DNA of 64,000 nt, from positions 4,548,036 to 4,612,035 of the forward strand of contig CM055267.1 of the NCBI GenBank assembly GCA_029237695.1, read 5' to 3'. Every line of letters begins with the position of its first letter. Position 1 is the stretch's first letter. The DNA is from Conchocele bisecta. Taxonomy: Eukaryota > Mollusca > Bivalvia > Lucinida > Thyasiridae. The notes beneath the pieces were generated by a model. It was not told where the DNA came from, ran no database searches, and worked only from the letters and a program-made list of their open reading frames with translations. Positions 24,201-39,200 of the stretch are shown piece after piece. The position numbers and the translations under genes are program-made.

Positions 24201-27200
24201 CTAGCATAATGTATAATGTTGGCTCACGACAGACTGCCAGTTTGCAGGTAATTGTACTAGCATAATGTATAATGTTGGCTCACGGCAGATTGCCAGTTTG
24301 CAGGTAATTGTACTAACATAATGTATAATGTTGGCTCACGGCAGACTGCACGGCAGATTGCCAGTTTGCAGGTAACTGTACTAGCATAATGTATAATGTT
24401 GGCTCACGGCAGATTGCCAGTTTGCAGGTAATTGTACTAACATAATGTATAATGTTGGCTCACGGCAGACTGCACGGCAGATTGCCAGTTTGCAGGTAAT
24501 TGTACTAGCATAATGTATAATGTTGGCTCACGACAGATTGCCAGTTTGCAGGTAATTGTACTAGCATACTGTATAATGTTGGCTCACGACAGACTGCCAG
24601 TTTGCAGGAAATTGTACTAGCACAATGTATAATGTTGGCTCACGGCAAACTGCCAGTTTGCAGGTAACTGTACTAGCATACTGTATAATGTTGGCTCACG
24701 GCAGACTGCCAGTTTGCAGGTAACTGTACTAGCATAATGTATGATGTTGGCTCACGGCTGACTGCCAGTTTGCGGGTAATTGTACTAGCATAATGTATAA
24801 TGTTGGCTCACGGCAGACTGCCAGTTTGCAGGTAATTGTACTAGCATAATGTATAATGTTGGCTCACGGCAGACTGCCAGTTTGCAGGTAACTGTACTAG
24901 CATAATGTATAATGTTGGCTCACGGCAGACTGCCCGTTTGCAGGTAACTGTACTAGCATAATGTATAATGTTGGCTCACGACTGACTGCCAGTTTGCGGG
25001 TAACTGTACTAGCATAATGTATAATGTTGGCTCACGGTAGACTGCCAGTTTTCAGGTAATTGTACTAACATAATGTTGGCTCACGGCAGACTGCCAGCAT
25101 AATGTATAATGTTGGCTCACGGCAGACTGCCAGTTTGCAGGTAACTGTACTAGCACAATGTATAATGTTGGCTCACGGCAAACTGCCAGTTTGCAGGTAA
25201 CTGTACTAGCATAATGTATAATGTTTGCTCACGACAGACTGCCAGTTTGATGGTAACGTTGTTACGCATAAGACATTGCGCGCTGAATCATAATTTCGAT
25301 ATACAACTGTAGTACTAACTACGAAGCGCAAATCCAGATCACATGTGAATAACGCGTAGCTGGGATAAAATGGTTAAACACTCTCTAATTAGATATATGC
25401 AATAAGTTTTATTTAGTCCTTGAGGGTATGGACGGTGTTAGAGAAATTCCTACCCGGTAGAATATAAGAGATAAATCAAAGCCCTCAAAGCTACTATAAG
25501 GTTTGATCATGTCCAGCCGTGTGCAAACGTTTGCTGTGGCCCGAGGGAACTGTTTGAACCCAAGGCCTGCGGCATTGGGTTCAAACAGTTCCAGGCCTTG
25601 GGTTCAAACAGTTCCCTCGGGCCACAGCAAACGTTTGCACACGGCTGGACATAATCAAACGTTATTGTTACATTTCCAACAAAAGACTGATGTAATTTGA
25701 GCATTGTATTCAGTATTGTAATGGAACCATCAGTTCCATTTCAGTAGATTCGGCCATCATGGTCAGACACAGATATTCACTATTTACACAACAGGCGCCA
25801 GCATGTCAAATATGCATATATCCTTTATTATTAGTACACGGCAGTGTTGTAAAGGATCATAGTTGTAGTGTGCCATCCCGGAGACTGTATGAACCAGTGG
25901 ACGGCCGCATATTATTATGAGTGTTGCCGACTATTGGTCATCACGAGTACTGGTACTGTATATCAAATTGACACCAGACATTTCGACATTGAAGCAGATA
26001 TCTTTCTTGTGGCTGACAATGACTGCCTTAATCTTATATCATATTGTTGCTTATTCATTTCTGATGCTGGAAAGTAATGGCTTGCACGCTATTTGTTCAT
26101 ATTGGGTGTACTAGAGACGAGTTTGGGGAGCTGGGTGTTATGATTTTCCACATAATTCACTGCGTATTTTCGTACCTATTTTCGTGCGAGCAGCCTATTG
26201 TAAGGGGTTTCAACCAATAATTTATGTATCACTACAATAGTCTGATCCATAGCGATCGACCACATTAGCGCCCGCACCGATTATCTGGTCACTAGTCTAG
26301 GGGACATGTTTATTTGTGTGATTTTGATGGCTGTATTTTGTTTCTTTAAGATGGCAGACATTTTTCATTTAGCGTCTCTAGTTACCGAGCGTTGATTGGT
26401 TAAAGATATATTTGCAGTGGGAAATTTGATTGGGGCTCGCACGGCTGCTGCTCGCATCTCGTCTATATAAAGGAGGCGAGCTGCACAAATCATTAACAAA
26501 ACGTGGATTTTTTTTATCAAAGTAGCAAAAAATGGCCATGTATGCCCATTTATCGTACACATATGTGACCCCCGGCATTGGAAATCATTGAATACATGTA
26601 TAGATATACAATTTGAGACACCTGCCGACACAACAACACATTGCATGCAGAATATTGACATTTTTTTACTGCAACGATGGGCAATGCCGATTGACATGCA
26701 ACGCATATGCTGCCGATGCAGTATCAATTGAACGAATAATATGTCTTTCGGCAAATGTCTTACGTGTTCACCCAGCATTACAGCATCCAGTGATCGACGC
26801 GTAGATAACAAACAATTATAGCTGGCCGATTTTGACAAATTAGATACAGTCCTTGTTTTATTCGCGGCGGTTGCAATCCGACTGCAGATAGATTATTCAT
26901 AACATCTGAATCTGTAGCCATGTCGACAAATTCTTTGAAGCCTTCAGGTGTTGTTGGATCGTCTATGAATTCTATATCCTCAAATTCATCAAATTCCTGG
27001 TTTTCATCGGTTACATTTGACTTATTTGCAGTTGTCAAACTTAATCGTTTTCTACTTTTCTTGTGACTGGAGGTCGGAGTAAGAGGTCGTTCCCTTGACA
27101 AGCTTATTGGCGTCTTACATGTAATCAGTTGTGAATAGTTAATTGTGTTAGGAGTTGAATGTTGAATTTGTAAGCTTTCTTTTCGGCGTGCGTTTAATGT

Positions 27201-30200
27201 TGACCTTGAGGAGTGATCTTTTTGGTCGATTGAGCCACAGCGATACTTTTTTATGTTGTTTCCCCATGTCAACTGCAACAGAAACACAAGCTATCGGTTA
27301 CATTCATAGGATCATTGGTGCCACATAGAGGTCAGAAGCGGCAGAGTTGCAGTACGGCAAAATTTGAATGTTTTGTCAGTACTGATACTCTACCGATGCT
27401 GGTCGTCTCATGCAAAGTTGTCGCAATATAATGTCACACTATTAGTGTTTACGAGCGAGGTACATTCACGGTTTACTCCAGTGAGTGAACGAGAGTATTG
27501 ATACAATAGAGAGGTTGCGATTTAATACGTGTACGTATATGTGTAGGCAAGGAATGCATACACTAATTATGTCCCTTCAATCACTGATATCATTAATTAT
27601 GTCTTATCAGTGGTTTAAGGGACATAATTAGTGTATGCCTCCCTTTGCTACACGTACACGTAGACGTATTAGATCGCAACCTCTCTAATATCAGGGAAAT
27701 GCTTCATAGAATTATCGAATTGGGGTATACGAGTACAGGATACACTACTCTCGTGATGAGCCGTCTCAACCGGATATACACTGCTTACAACTATGTTTAA
27801 CACATCGGCCATTCTGATTAATGGAATATTCTGAAAGGTAAATCAGTCCACGTCGCATATTTTATTTTGGGAATGAAAGTACCAGGGGCCATATATTTGT
27901 ACGATAAATGGGTACACAGAGCATTATCCTCGCATTATAAGTTGCAGTTATATATTTTGCTAGGGTCGTGCTTCAATGGGTTTAATTTGTATGTAGTGTG
28001 TCTACATGCGAACAGAGACATTTCAATTTAAAGACCACACCACAGAAGTAGTGGAATAATGAATAAAACATAAAGTTAAGACCAACCCGCAAAATTGGCA
28101 CATAAACGTGGAATATTTCCAATAATACGCATCTGACAGCACGAACGTCGGATAAGAATGACATTGTTTGGAAAATAAACTGTAGATTTTTGCCGAAAGA
28201 CATATTATTCGTTCAATTGATACTGCATCGGCAGCATATGCGTTGCATGTCAATCGGCATTGCCCATCGTTGCAGTACAAAAATGTCAATATTCTGCATG
28301 CAATGTGTTGTTGTGTCGGCAGGTGTCTCAAATTGTATTTCTCTACATGTATTCAATGATTTCCAATGCCGGGGGTCACATATGTGTACGATAAATGGGC
28401 ATACATGGCCATTTTTTGCTACTTTGATAAAAAAAATCCACGTTTTGTTGTTGACAACCCAAACTTTGTTTTGCATTTCTCCATCAATTTCACTTACACA
28501 GCTTCAAAAGCAGTATTCACAGACGGCGGATACTTGGGGGCATTCCGTAAGATCAATCATGAGGCTGAATTCGTTTATATATCATAAATATAAATATAAA
28601 TACAACGCTTACCTCAAAAACTGCTTCCTTTACGGCCATTTTATCTGAATACCGCGCGTTCCAAAACGTACGGATATTCGTTGCATCTGTCGACCAAGCG
28701 TTCGGCCTAACCAGTGTGGTATTAGTTAAGTTCATTTGAGCCATCCTGACACGAGGCTAGCTCTTGCATTAATAAATAAGTATGAGTTCAGACGCTCGTT
28801 GTTGTTAACTTGAAATCCAGATAGACAGTAATAACACTACCGTGCTGCCAACCAGGGCCGGGGTGTTGGTTACAGTATTTTCAGTACTTTCATAAATCGT
28901 CCCATTCACGTAGATCATTTTCAGTATTCATATTCCGGGGCCGCGTCATGAATGTCATGAAATAGTGACGTCATGAAGGCACTTGGTCTACGCGCGGCCC
29001 CGGAATGAGCATTGCCTAAAGCCATATGCAAACAGCACGCGCTATATGTTTGCACATAACGGAAACCATGTAACAATATAAGGTTTGATCATGTCCAGCC
29101 GTGTGCAAACGTTTGCTGTGGCCCGAGGGAACTGTTTGAACCCAATGCCGCAGGCCGCGGGTTCAAACAGTTCCCGAGGGCCCCAGCAAACGTTTACACA
29201 CGGTTGGACATGATCAAACGTTATTGTTACATTTCCAACAAAAAACTGATGTAATTTGAGCATTATATTCAGTAGTTTCAGTACTTTTATAAATCGTCCC
29301 ATTCACGTAGATAATTTTCGGTATACATATTCCGGGGCAGCGTCATGAACGTCATGAACGTCATGAAGTAGTGACGTCTTGAAGGCACTTCCGCGTAGTG
29401 ACGTCATGAAGGCACTTCCATTACGCGCGGCCCCGGAATGAGTATTGCCTAAAGCCATATGCAAACATAGTGCAAACAACGGAAACCATGTAACAATTTG
29501 CGTTTGAAGTGTTTTAACCCTTTCACCCCTAATTAGTAACGGGAATGGACTTTGATATGTTAAAGGTACATACCCACGCAGTAGGCACAGAATGTTCTTT
29601 ATATCAGAGACATCATCTGAGACATTTTCTGGCAAATAAACATTCATTCACCATTACCCCACATATGGATTGTCACTATTATACATTTTATATCAGAAGT
29701 AAATTTCCACACTGATATCAACCGTGTTTCCTTAAAATGTTAACGGACATTACTATTTGGTATCTGTATTTATTTTTCGATGTGCAATGATCATACCTTA
29801 TAGTCTGTCGTAATTATTAGTTTTTCAGGTGACGCATTTAATTTATAATAATTAGTATAAATAATTAAAAAATGTCATGCCTCATTTGCATATGAAAATA
29901 GCCTGATACCACCGCGCGTCACTATCAGTAAAATAAATATTACTGAATGATTATATCTGTACAGCGGGCACTCGTAAGTTTTAGAATTGGTGGAATAGTG
30001 ACACAATTAAACACTTATTTAAATCATATAAAGAACAGTTTATGCCTACTAAGTGATCATGTACCTTTAATTTTGCAACCAATCCAGTGGTCACACACTG
30101 ATATCCAGACTAGTCCATTTATGAAAAGGGGTGTTTTTGTTCTAAAAAATATGAAAATTACTTGCAAAAAGTGCAGATCCTGATGAGACGGCTCGTCACG

Positions 30201-33200
30201 AGCCGGCTCATCTGGATCTACACTTGCTGCCAATACCACTAATACAGGTATGTTGAAAGGGTTAATAAAACCATTGGTATATATAATATGTAATGTATGT
30301 TTGACATGTGCAATGCAAATGTCGTATTTGTTTTTTTCTGTGTACACAATACATACTCGTACGAATCAAATGCTACTCAATCAGAATACCATTTCAGTAC
30401 GTTCGTGATGGAAACTCTATTATGTAGATGCTAATAATGTTCCATTGCAGCTGACTGTGCAGATAGACTTGATCATAACAGACGTTAACGACGAGGCGCC
30501 CACGTTTGAAAATGTTCCTTATCGGCTTGACTTGCGGGAGGTGAGCGGTGCGACATGTTTTTGTATTTTGTTGGTGCAAGATAGTAAACATCCGTTTGGG
30601 GGCATATATCGACCATCCAGATGCTGAGAAACATCATAGCTGAGCAGCTGCTCGATTGTCGATATACGTCACCATCATACACCCGCACATAAATATACAT
30701 TAGCGCGGGCATAGCGCTGTGATGTTCATCAGTATTCGTTTCGATACACCTATACCCAAGTTGCGTTCGTAGAAATGAGGAGAGCGTGAGCAGAATTCAG
30801 TTTTATCTTACTTGCACAGTGCCGTTTTAAGTGTGTGTATTGATGACTAAATTCATCATGTGAGTGGTTCGCGCGTGTATTTTTGGTTTCTCTTACATAA
30901 GCCAGCCGTGATACTTGTTTTCGGTATCTCGTTATTTCTGGCTGCTCTCTATTACAGGACCAGCAATCGTCCAGTATAATATATGAAAGCATCTCTGCGT
31001 CTGACCCGGACACGGGCCGGGGAGGTCAGGTGTCGTACCAAATACAGGTGGGTCGTACATTGTTATACGGTAATGCCTCCTGCTGGCATCGTATGCTGTA
31101 TGTAACACGTAGCAACGATGGTACAATGGTTACCTTTCGCTTAAAGAAACCAGCAAATAAATATATATATAATAGACCTGAAATTCATAATCACTCACTA
31201 AGCGCATATCAGAACTTCAATAGACAACTCCATAGTCATTCTGAACAATTATATTTACCCACCAACTTGCTAAGATCATTATTAGGAAAACTTGCCTTAT
31301 GTACGAACAACTGTGATACGCTCACGTGCACAATATTTGACACTTGTAAACAATGTATGTACATTGTATTAATATTCATTGTCGATTTTTTTTCAGCCAG
31401 TCACACAGGTAAGATGTTCTATTGTAAATTTAGCCAAGTTGTAGCGAATTGAACCTGCGACCTGTATACGAACGGAACTGAAACTTCAACTCCATTATAT
31501 ATAACATCACGTAAAACAGTGTTATTCCTGCAATCACTGTTGAAGTTTATTATAGTAGACACAATTTACTACTTATTACATTAATGCAGCGCCAAGCCAG
31601 TTAAACTGACATGCTCCTGGACAATATGGGTTGACGCAATAATGGATCTTAATTTCTTTTTACTTTGCTTCGCATACATTGATCACTATGTTAGGGCATG
31701 CATATACTGGCAGGATCAATTACAGTGGAACCTCTCTAAACCGGACACCCTGGGGACTTCATGACACCCTGGGGACTTCCCAGGGTGTCCGGATTAGAGA
31801 GGTTCCACTGTGGTCGTTTACCAGAGGAATACACGTGATTTCCAGTCGACCGCGGACGCCGAGATGTTCCGCGCGACCTTCAGCATCGAGTCGAGTTCCG
31901 GCGTGCTGGCGCTCACACAGACGCTCAACTTCGAGCAAATACAGTTCTTTCACTTCGCAGTAACAGCGACAGTAAGTATCCCGTGCTACTATGTAACATT
32001 ATCGTGTCGAATTGAAAACAATTTTCGAATTGTATGCATTGTTATCACATTTAGCACTTAAAACTGTTAATTACAAATACAAAACGTATTAGGTATTACC
32101 GTTAAGTACATATTTATAAATACAAACCACGGTCAAGGTAAACGTAATATATTCATAAATATGGTTTGCACATGCATTATAAAATGAATTCACTTCTGAT
32201 TTAGAAAACGTGATTTAAATTGGGGTCTATGACACAGAAAACTGGTCCATGGACAAAATCAGATCTGAGTTTGTCCATGGACCACCGTCCTGTGCACGGA
32301 CTGCGAGTATACCACGTGCAATGGGTCGCAACTGACCCAGAAAACTGGTCCATGGACAAAGTCAGATTTGATCTTGTCCATGAATCACTGTTCTGGGTGC
32401 GCATGTGTATGTGTGCTGCAGGACGGACTGGGGATGAACACGACGGTGGAGCTCATCATCCGGGTGCTGGACGTTCAGGACACGCCCCCGCAGTTCCAGG
32501 GCCTGCCCTACGTCATCGTGCTCCCCGAGAACACGCCCCTGGTCAGTGGATTGCCATGTTTCTCACACACTGTACCCACCAGATTAGTCATCCACATACT
32601 ACACCCACCAGTGGCTTCCCAGCTCACGTGTGTGTTTCTGGTTGGGGCATATGCGGGGTATTAGACAGTTAAGCGAGGTGGGAGTTACGCAAACCGGTGC
32701 GTGGTTGCTGATATTAGAACTATTATATACTTTATACTTGTCATATCGGCTATATGGGCGAATTGAATTAGATACTTAATTTCACGAGGCGGTAATTAGA
32801 CAGTATATTCTTTAAATTTGTCGAACTTTTTTTATCTCGACGCAAGGCACACATTGAGCGTGAGATTTGTCTAAACTGTATATGATTCCAGTGTTCTCAC
32901 ATGGCAGGTATGTTCCTCAATGAGGAATCTGTTCTATTCAGGAGTGCACAGACGGTTATTATTTTTAATTAGAGTCGTCAGCAAGCGCGGGCTTACTGTA
33001 TACACCTCCACGTGGATCCTGGCGTCGTGATCTGGACTTGCTACGACTATGGTCGGCTTGTAGATTAGTTACAAAATGATGGAGACGATCAGTGGAAAGT
33101 GTGTGTGAAATATCAAAAAAAGAGTTCGTTAATGGTGTGTAACATTGACGGGGTTCGTCGCAACATGATAAAAGAGAAACAGAATGATAGATACTCGTAC

Positions 33201-36200
33201 ATGTACGTCTTTAGAATTCACGTGTGGACTATCGAGAAGTTCAGAGAAAGGTAACAGAAATAGCACAGCGATTTGTGAAGGAACGGTCGGACCACCTGTC
33301 TCCATCGGAGGCATACTTACACTGTATTGCACTGAAATGAAATGCATTCTAATAAAAATGAAGGTTTCTTGCCGTTATTACATTGCGTGATTGACTTCTA
33401 TACCTAGAAAAGCCTACGTGAGGAAGTTGTATTTTGTTACGTATGGAGCACAATCTAAATGACTATGACTGCTCCTTTTTTTTCAGAACGAGCACGTCTT
33501 TACAATCCGGGCATTAGACGGGGACCGAGGGGTGCCGAATGAGCTGACGTTTAGCTTCACAGGCGCAGGTAAACACGAAATTTATTTAATTATCAATCTG
33601 CACATATGTAACATTTTGTCATGTTTTTAGCACGAATTTGGTGGAGCAATGTAGTACGCTAATGGGGTCCGGGGGTAATCCCCCCCCCCCCCACCCGAAA
33701 CAAATTTAACCACAGAAGCATTTTAATGCATTCTGATGCATTTTTCAGGCGAAATATTGACAACAATATATAATTTCCACTGTCCGGTCCATTCGTATGA
33801 AATGGAGTATTTATTATAAAATCTAAACATGTGTACATGTATTGTGTTTGGAAAATAAAATGAGACAATAATCGGAAATAAAAAGTATAGGTTTCATTGG
33901 GATTCGAACCCACATCTGTTTCTACAATCCAATTTCTTTGGCACCAGACCATCAGTGTTTTGTAGATTTGAATTTTAATGTTAACATACTAGTATGTAAG
34001 AAACCGTCAAAACTTGACTAATAAATTAAAGATTGGTGACGGTCCCCAGGTTTGCACACAGCATTGCCGTATGAAACTTTAAAAGGAAAAAAGCAATTGT
34101 CACATACATTTGTATTTGGTTCGAAAGCCAACATTATGCGCCGGTGCAGTGAAGCGCTCCACCGCTTCAGACCGTTCAATTTATCAATCTCAATAGCGCG
34201 ATGAAGATATGCTAGCTAATGCCAGTCCATTCAGTCGAGCGTGTTTCTTCTAGCAGTTTTCATCCGTTTCAAAACACTGAACGACCGTTCACAGGAACAT
34301 GATTCTTCAGTAGCATATTTCATCAAAATTGCAAAGTATACTTTTCTAGCAAAGTATACTTTGAGGGAGAAATTTTCAACTTAAAAATAAATTTATTAAT
34401 TTGTATTATACTTAATTTATTACATTATCACAGCCATTTTGACTGTGATAATGTAATAAATTCAGTATAATAATTCTGCCTACTCAAATATATATCCGCA
34501 AATATATGCAGTCGTTAGTTCTATATGAAATAATGCATTTCAGGAAAAATAAATGATTACTCCTTTAAAGTATACTTTGCTAGATAAGTATACTTTGCAA
34601 TGTTGGTGAAATCGGCTACAGGTAGACTGAACAGCAGAGAATGCACGATTTGGATATTTGGATATAATATTTCAGGGGCATGATTTAGAGCCATAATCAA
34701 AGTGCTAGATAACCTGTCCCATAAGTATTAAGGTGTATATCGATACTAATTAATTTGTAAACTGTAATAACAGTATATATGTAAAGCTACACTTTGTGTC
34801 AATAGTATAGCCTATCTAGACTACAGGCCAATATTTGAAGATGAAATAAAAAAAAACACGAGGCCAAAATAACGAGGAGGCAGTTACACCAGTGCACATG
34901 TAGTTCGGCCCTGTAGTTCACCCACAGCGTGTAAGTGCACACACGAACGAACACGACAGGTTGGAACCAACCTGTCGTGTTCGTTCGTGTGTGCACTTAC
35001 ACTGACCCCACTGTACGTAATACGTAATTGGAACCATAAATGAAGTATCAATAATATATATGAAAAGTCATCCACGATGAGGAAAATTCCCAAAATCAGA
35101 ACTCAATATTTCCATGCCACACCAGTCACTTTAGTAGCTCGGCCCCAAAGTAATATGATTTGCCATAAGCTTACTACTTCTTAATGGAGCATAACAGGAT
35201 TTAGCTCTCAAGTACAGGGGGCATGTAAATGAGGGCCAAACCATGCAAGTCGGCATTCCGCAAAGGATGAAAACCGATCGTTAAATTACCCTTCGCTGCT
35301 CCCAACCACCACCCAAGGGAAAAATGAGAGGTCATCGAGCCAGTGCCGCCGTTACGGCATGTAAGGTCGTCAAGCTAGTGTCCTGATACGATATGTTAGG
35401 TCGTCGAGCCAGCGCCGTACAAACAGTGCCCCAGGTAATCAGTGTATCCACGTAATTTACGCAATTGAAATAGCTGGATCATAGCTATATGTATGTCAGC
35501 TGTATGAAGGAGGAAAACCCAAAATATCCAAAAAAACAAATATAATAATGTATTTTTATTATTCAACTTAAAAAATAAAATTTCTAGATGGTAATCTATC
35601 AAGTAACAGTATTGTATGTTATTACACACAACCGTACACAACCACATAATTTACATTGAAAGACATATTCCTTCTTCGTTTTGATTGGTGGAAAATGTTG
35701 TGAATATTAACTAGCGTCAAATGACGCGCATACGCGATCCAATGGGATAAACCCGAGATGCTGGGGTTGCTAGTCGGAGGAGATTTTGAGCAGAGGTCGA
35801 TTATAAATTAACCGAATAAACACATTTTACGCGATTATACGTGGCTGAAACTTGTTCTGTTTAATAAATAAAAGCTTTAAATTAACCCAATAATCGGCGT
35901 ATGTTGGCGTATATGGCCATTAGAGCCAACTATGGACTTCAAGAACAACAACTTCCGGGTTCAATCTCTTCCGGCGTTCAGCTCATTACGTATTCAAAAT
36001 TGTGCTATTTGGCTATATTTAAAGTTTTAAACGGAGATAATTGCCAAAAATGCAAACTTTATCGGTTGATGCAATTTGGAAGTGATACAGCAAAATTCGC
36101 GTTCGTAGATTACCGAATAACGGAGAAAATGGTTGCTACAAACTTTTTCAGAATTCGATGGATGACCAATATATTAGCCGATCTATAAATAGATCGGCTA

Positions 36201-39200
36201 ATAATAATGCAGTGTAATGGACACCGTGAATATTTATTTGGCGGCCATTATGAATTTATCAAGAATTACTAAAATTCGTAAGAGTGATATATCGACAGCA
36301 TGGTATAACCACTGTAGATAGATTAAATCAATAATTATGCAACTAATTTCTTACGTGCACGTGGTATTATTGATTAATACCTATTTCTTTTCGTCAAACT
36401 TAAGGACAATAATGTAACTAGAAATCCATTTAATATGCTGCCTGTTTACAGGGAGCTGCGCCTATGCGTTTGCCGTAGACGAGAACACGGGTGAGATTAA
36501 CGTCGCCGCCAACATCGACAGGGACAACGGCACCGTTTACGATCATGACGGCGTCTGTGACGTCATCGCAGTGGTGAGTAATACAATAACTCATCAGTTA
36601 AAGGTACATACCCACTCAGTAGGCACAAAATGTTCTTTATATCGGAGACATCATCTGAGACATTTCCTGGCAAAGAATCATTCATTCACCATTTCCCCAC
36701 GTATTAATTTGCATTATTACACATTTTATATCAGACGTAAATTTGCACACTGATATCAGGGGCGATAACCGTGTTTCCTTAAATTATAACGGACATTACT
36801 AAATGATTACATCTGTATAGCGGGCACACGTACATTTTAGAACTGGTGGAATAGTGACACAATTATACACTTATTTAATTCCTAAACAGAACAGTTTGTG
36901 CCTACTGAGTGGGCATGTACCTTTAAAGTACCCAAGTCGTATCATCTCATTGGTTGTGCGGGGTAAATAATTTAGAGATAGGAATGGCGATCAGAATGTT
37001 TTGCAAACAAGTCACGTTATAATATAATGTAAACTTGGTTATACGGGCATTTGTGTTATATCAGCGGAAAGGCGTATTCAATAGTTACACCTTGCCGAAT
37101 ATTCTGTTGTCATTATAAGCGTATATTCAATACAGAATTCAACATGTCCTGTGATAAAATGGTTTGGGTTATAGTACACTGTAATAAATGCGTGTACTAA
37201 GTTGGCGCTACTGGTAGCCGCTGCGCAGTATAGCCAGTTGGCTACTAAAATTTTATAAATTGACATTTTTGCTACTAAAAATTTCAGAAATTAAATGTAA
37301 ACGTAGTAAGTTATTGCAAATATTGGAGCAAATGTGAACTAGTTTTGCCTTTTTTCGTGTTATCAGTTAATTTCAAATCCTAGCAAAACAAATCCAGGTA
37401 TGAAAACAAAACAAAAAATAGCACTAAATGCCTATTATTGGGCACTTAGTGACGTTTGGTTTTTGTGATTGATTTATTGGTGTTTAACGGTCTATCAACA
37501 GCTAAGGTCATTTAAGGCCGGGCCAACGGGTTCAATCACGTATTTTAAAGTTGAGTTCTATAAACATAATTAGGTAAATTGTAAACATTTGATCATTTGA
37601 CCATACCTGCTACGCATTATTCGCCTGTGGCCGTGAGTATTCCGTGTGTCGGTAGGTAGCCGAGGTGCCGGCAAACTTCCCGCAGCTGGGGGCGACGACG
37701 GCCACGACGACGGTGACGGTGTTCGTCCGAGACGAGAACGACAACGCGCCCGCCTTCAGTCGGTCCCGCTACACGGCACGCATCGAGGACACGGCACAGC
37801 TCAACTACCCGCTAAAACTGGATAACGACGGGGGCGTGGCCGTGCAGGATCGCGACCAGGTAGGCGGGGCCAGAAGATACATAACCAATCAAAAACAAAC
37901 AACATTACATGACCCTGGATCAACTTAAGAACTTCTACAATTGGATCTGACCGGGCCAAATTCTGCATTTAAGCACAAGAGAATTGTACTCGAATGTGGA
38001 ATAATGAATTAATAACGAAGAATCGTATGTATACGTTATATGTGAACTGTTAACACTATAATTGTGGCGATTATTGAAGCACGTTGTCGTTCCATTGCCA
38101 ATTTGGCCCAGTATACAACCAAGATATTTAAGAAATATGGAGAAACATTATCAGATGTAGCGACATGCTCTGGTTGGACGTACTTGTACATGTAATTGCA
38201 GGGCAACAACGGTATCATGGAGATCATGTTGCGGGATGAAGACGGGGCCCTCACATTCGACTTCGAGCCAATCCCCAACATAGTGGCCTCGACCAGCGAC
38301 ATCGTCATCACACTGAAGAGCCCGCACATACTGTGGTCGAGAACGACAGTCACGCTTACTGTGAGTAAATACTCAGGGCTCCAGATAAGGAATTAGTAAT
38401 TTAGTAGTTTCACTCCATCATATCTGAAGCAATTGGATATTTCAATATTTTAATTCGGTAAAATAAAATCACACTACTGTTTACACATCAACAGACAGCA
38501 ATTATTGAATAGTTTGCTTCGAAATGTCTTGGCATGTCTTGGCATGTCTTGGCATTTCATTAGAATGAAATACCAAGATGTGTTATTTATGAAAAATAAG
38601 AAAAATATGCAATATTTGTGGTCTGGTTATTGTTTTCTGTAGCATGATAAAGGTACCACAAATTTGTTATTGCTTTTTGATACTCGCTACTTCTGATTTC
38701 AATTGGGTTTTTTGGCAATTTAATTGGGTTATTACGCAAATACGCAGCTTATCTGGAGCTCTGCGACTACTATAGTATTGCCGACCACTGTATCATTGCG
38801 TCGCCAGCTGAGAAGATACGATACGCGTTTAATTGCGACCAGCGTACTCTCATATCAGCCGGCATGCTGATCATGGTCTACGCTGTTCGCATCACTTGTG
38901 TAATATTACTGCCGACAGCAAAATCGGCTAGGTTCTGCTGCAACTATGTGCTAGACTGCAAGACGATCGTACTCTATAATTGCTGGCAATGAAGACAGGC
39001 TTCTTTTCTTAGCCGGCGGCCGAATTATATCGATCAGTGAAAAGATGAATAGAGTAATTGTCTGAAGGTAGCTAGCTAGTTCGAATCCTGGCAAGGACTA
39101 CTAAGTTTCCTTCTTTTCATGTGCGTAGTATAACTTATAGCTTATCGCCTCGTGCATGCAGCCAACCGTGCTCTAAGTATTTTATCCCACCCACATACCA

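Noticed and set aside
23601..25256. CRISPR-like regularly spaced repeats
   Set aside because: Units are contiguous without unique spacers, and the setting is a spliced eukaryotic gene.
26613..28331. Matching frames MRHLPTQQHIACRILTF on opposite strands as a gene family
   Set aside because: They are the two arms of the same inverted repeat; conservation reflects the duplication and not coding.
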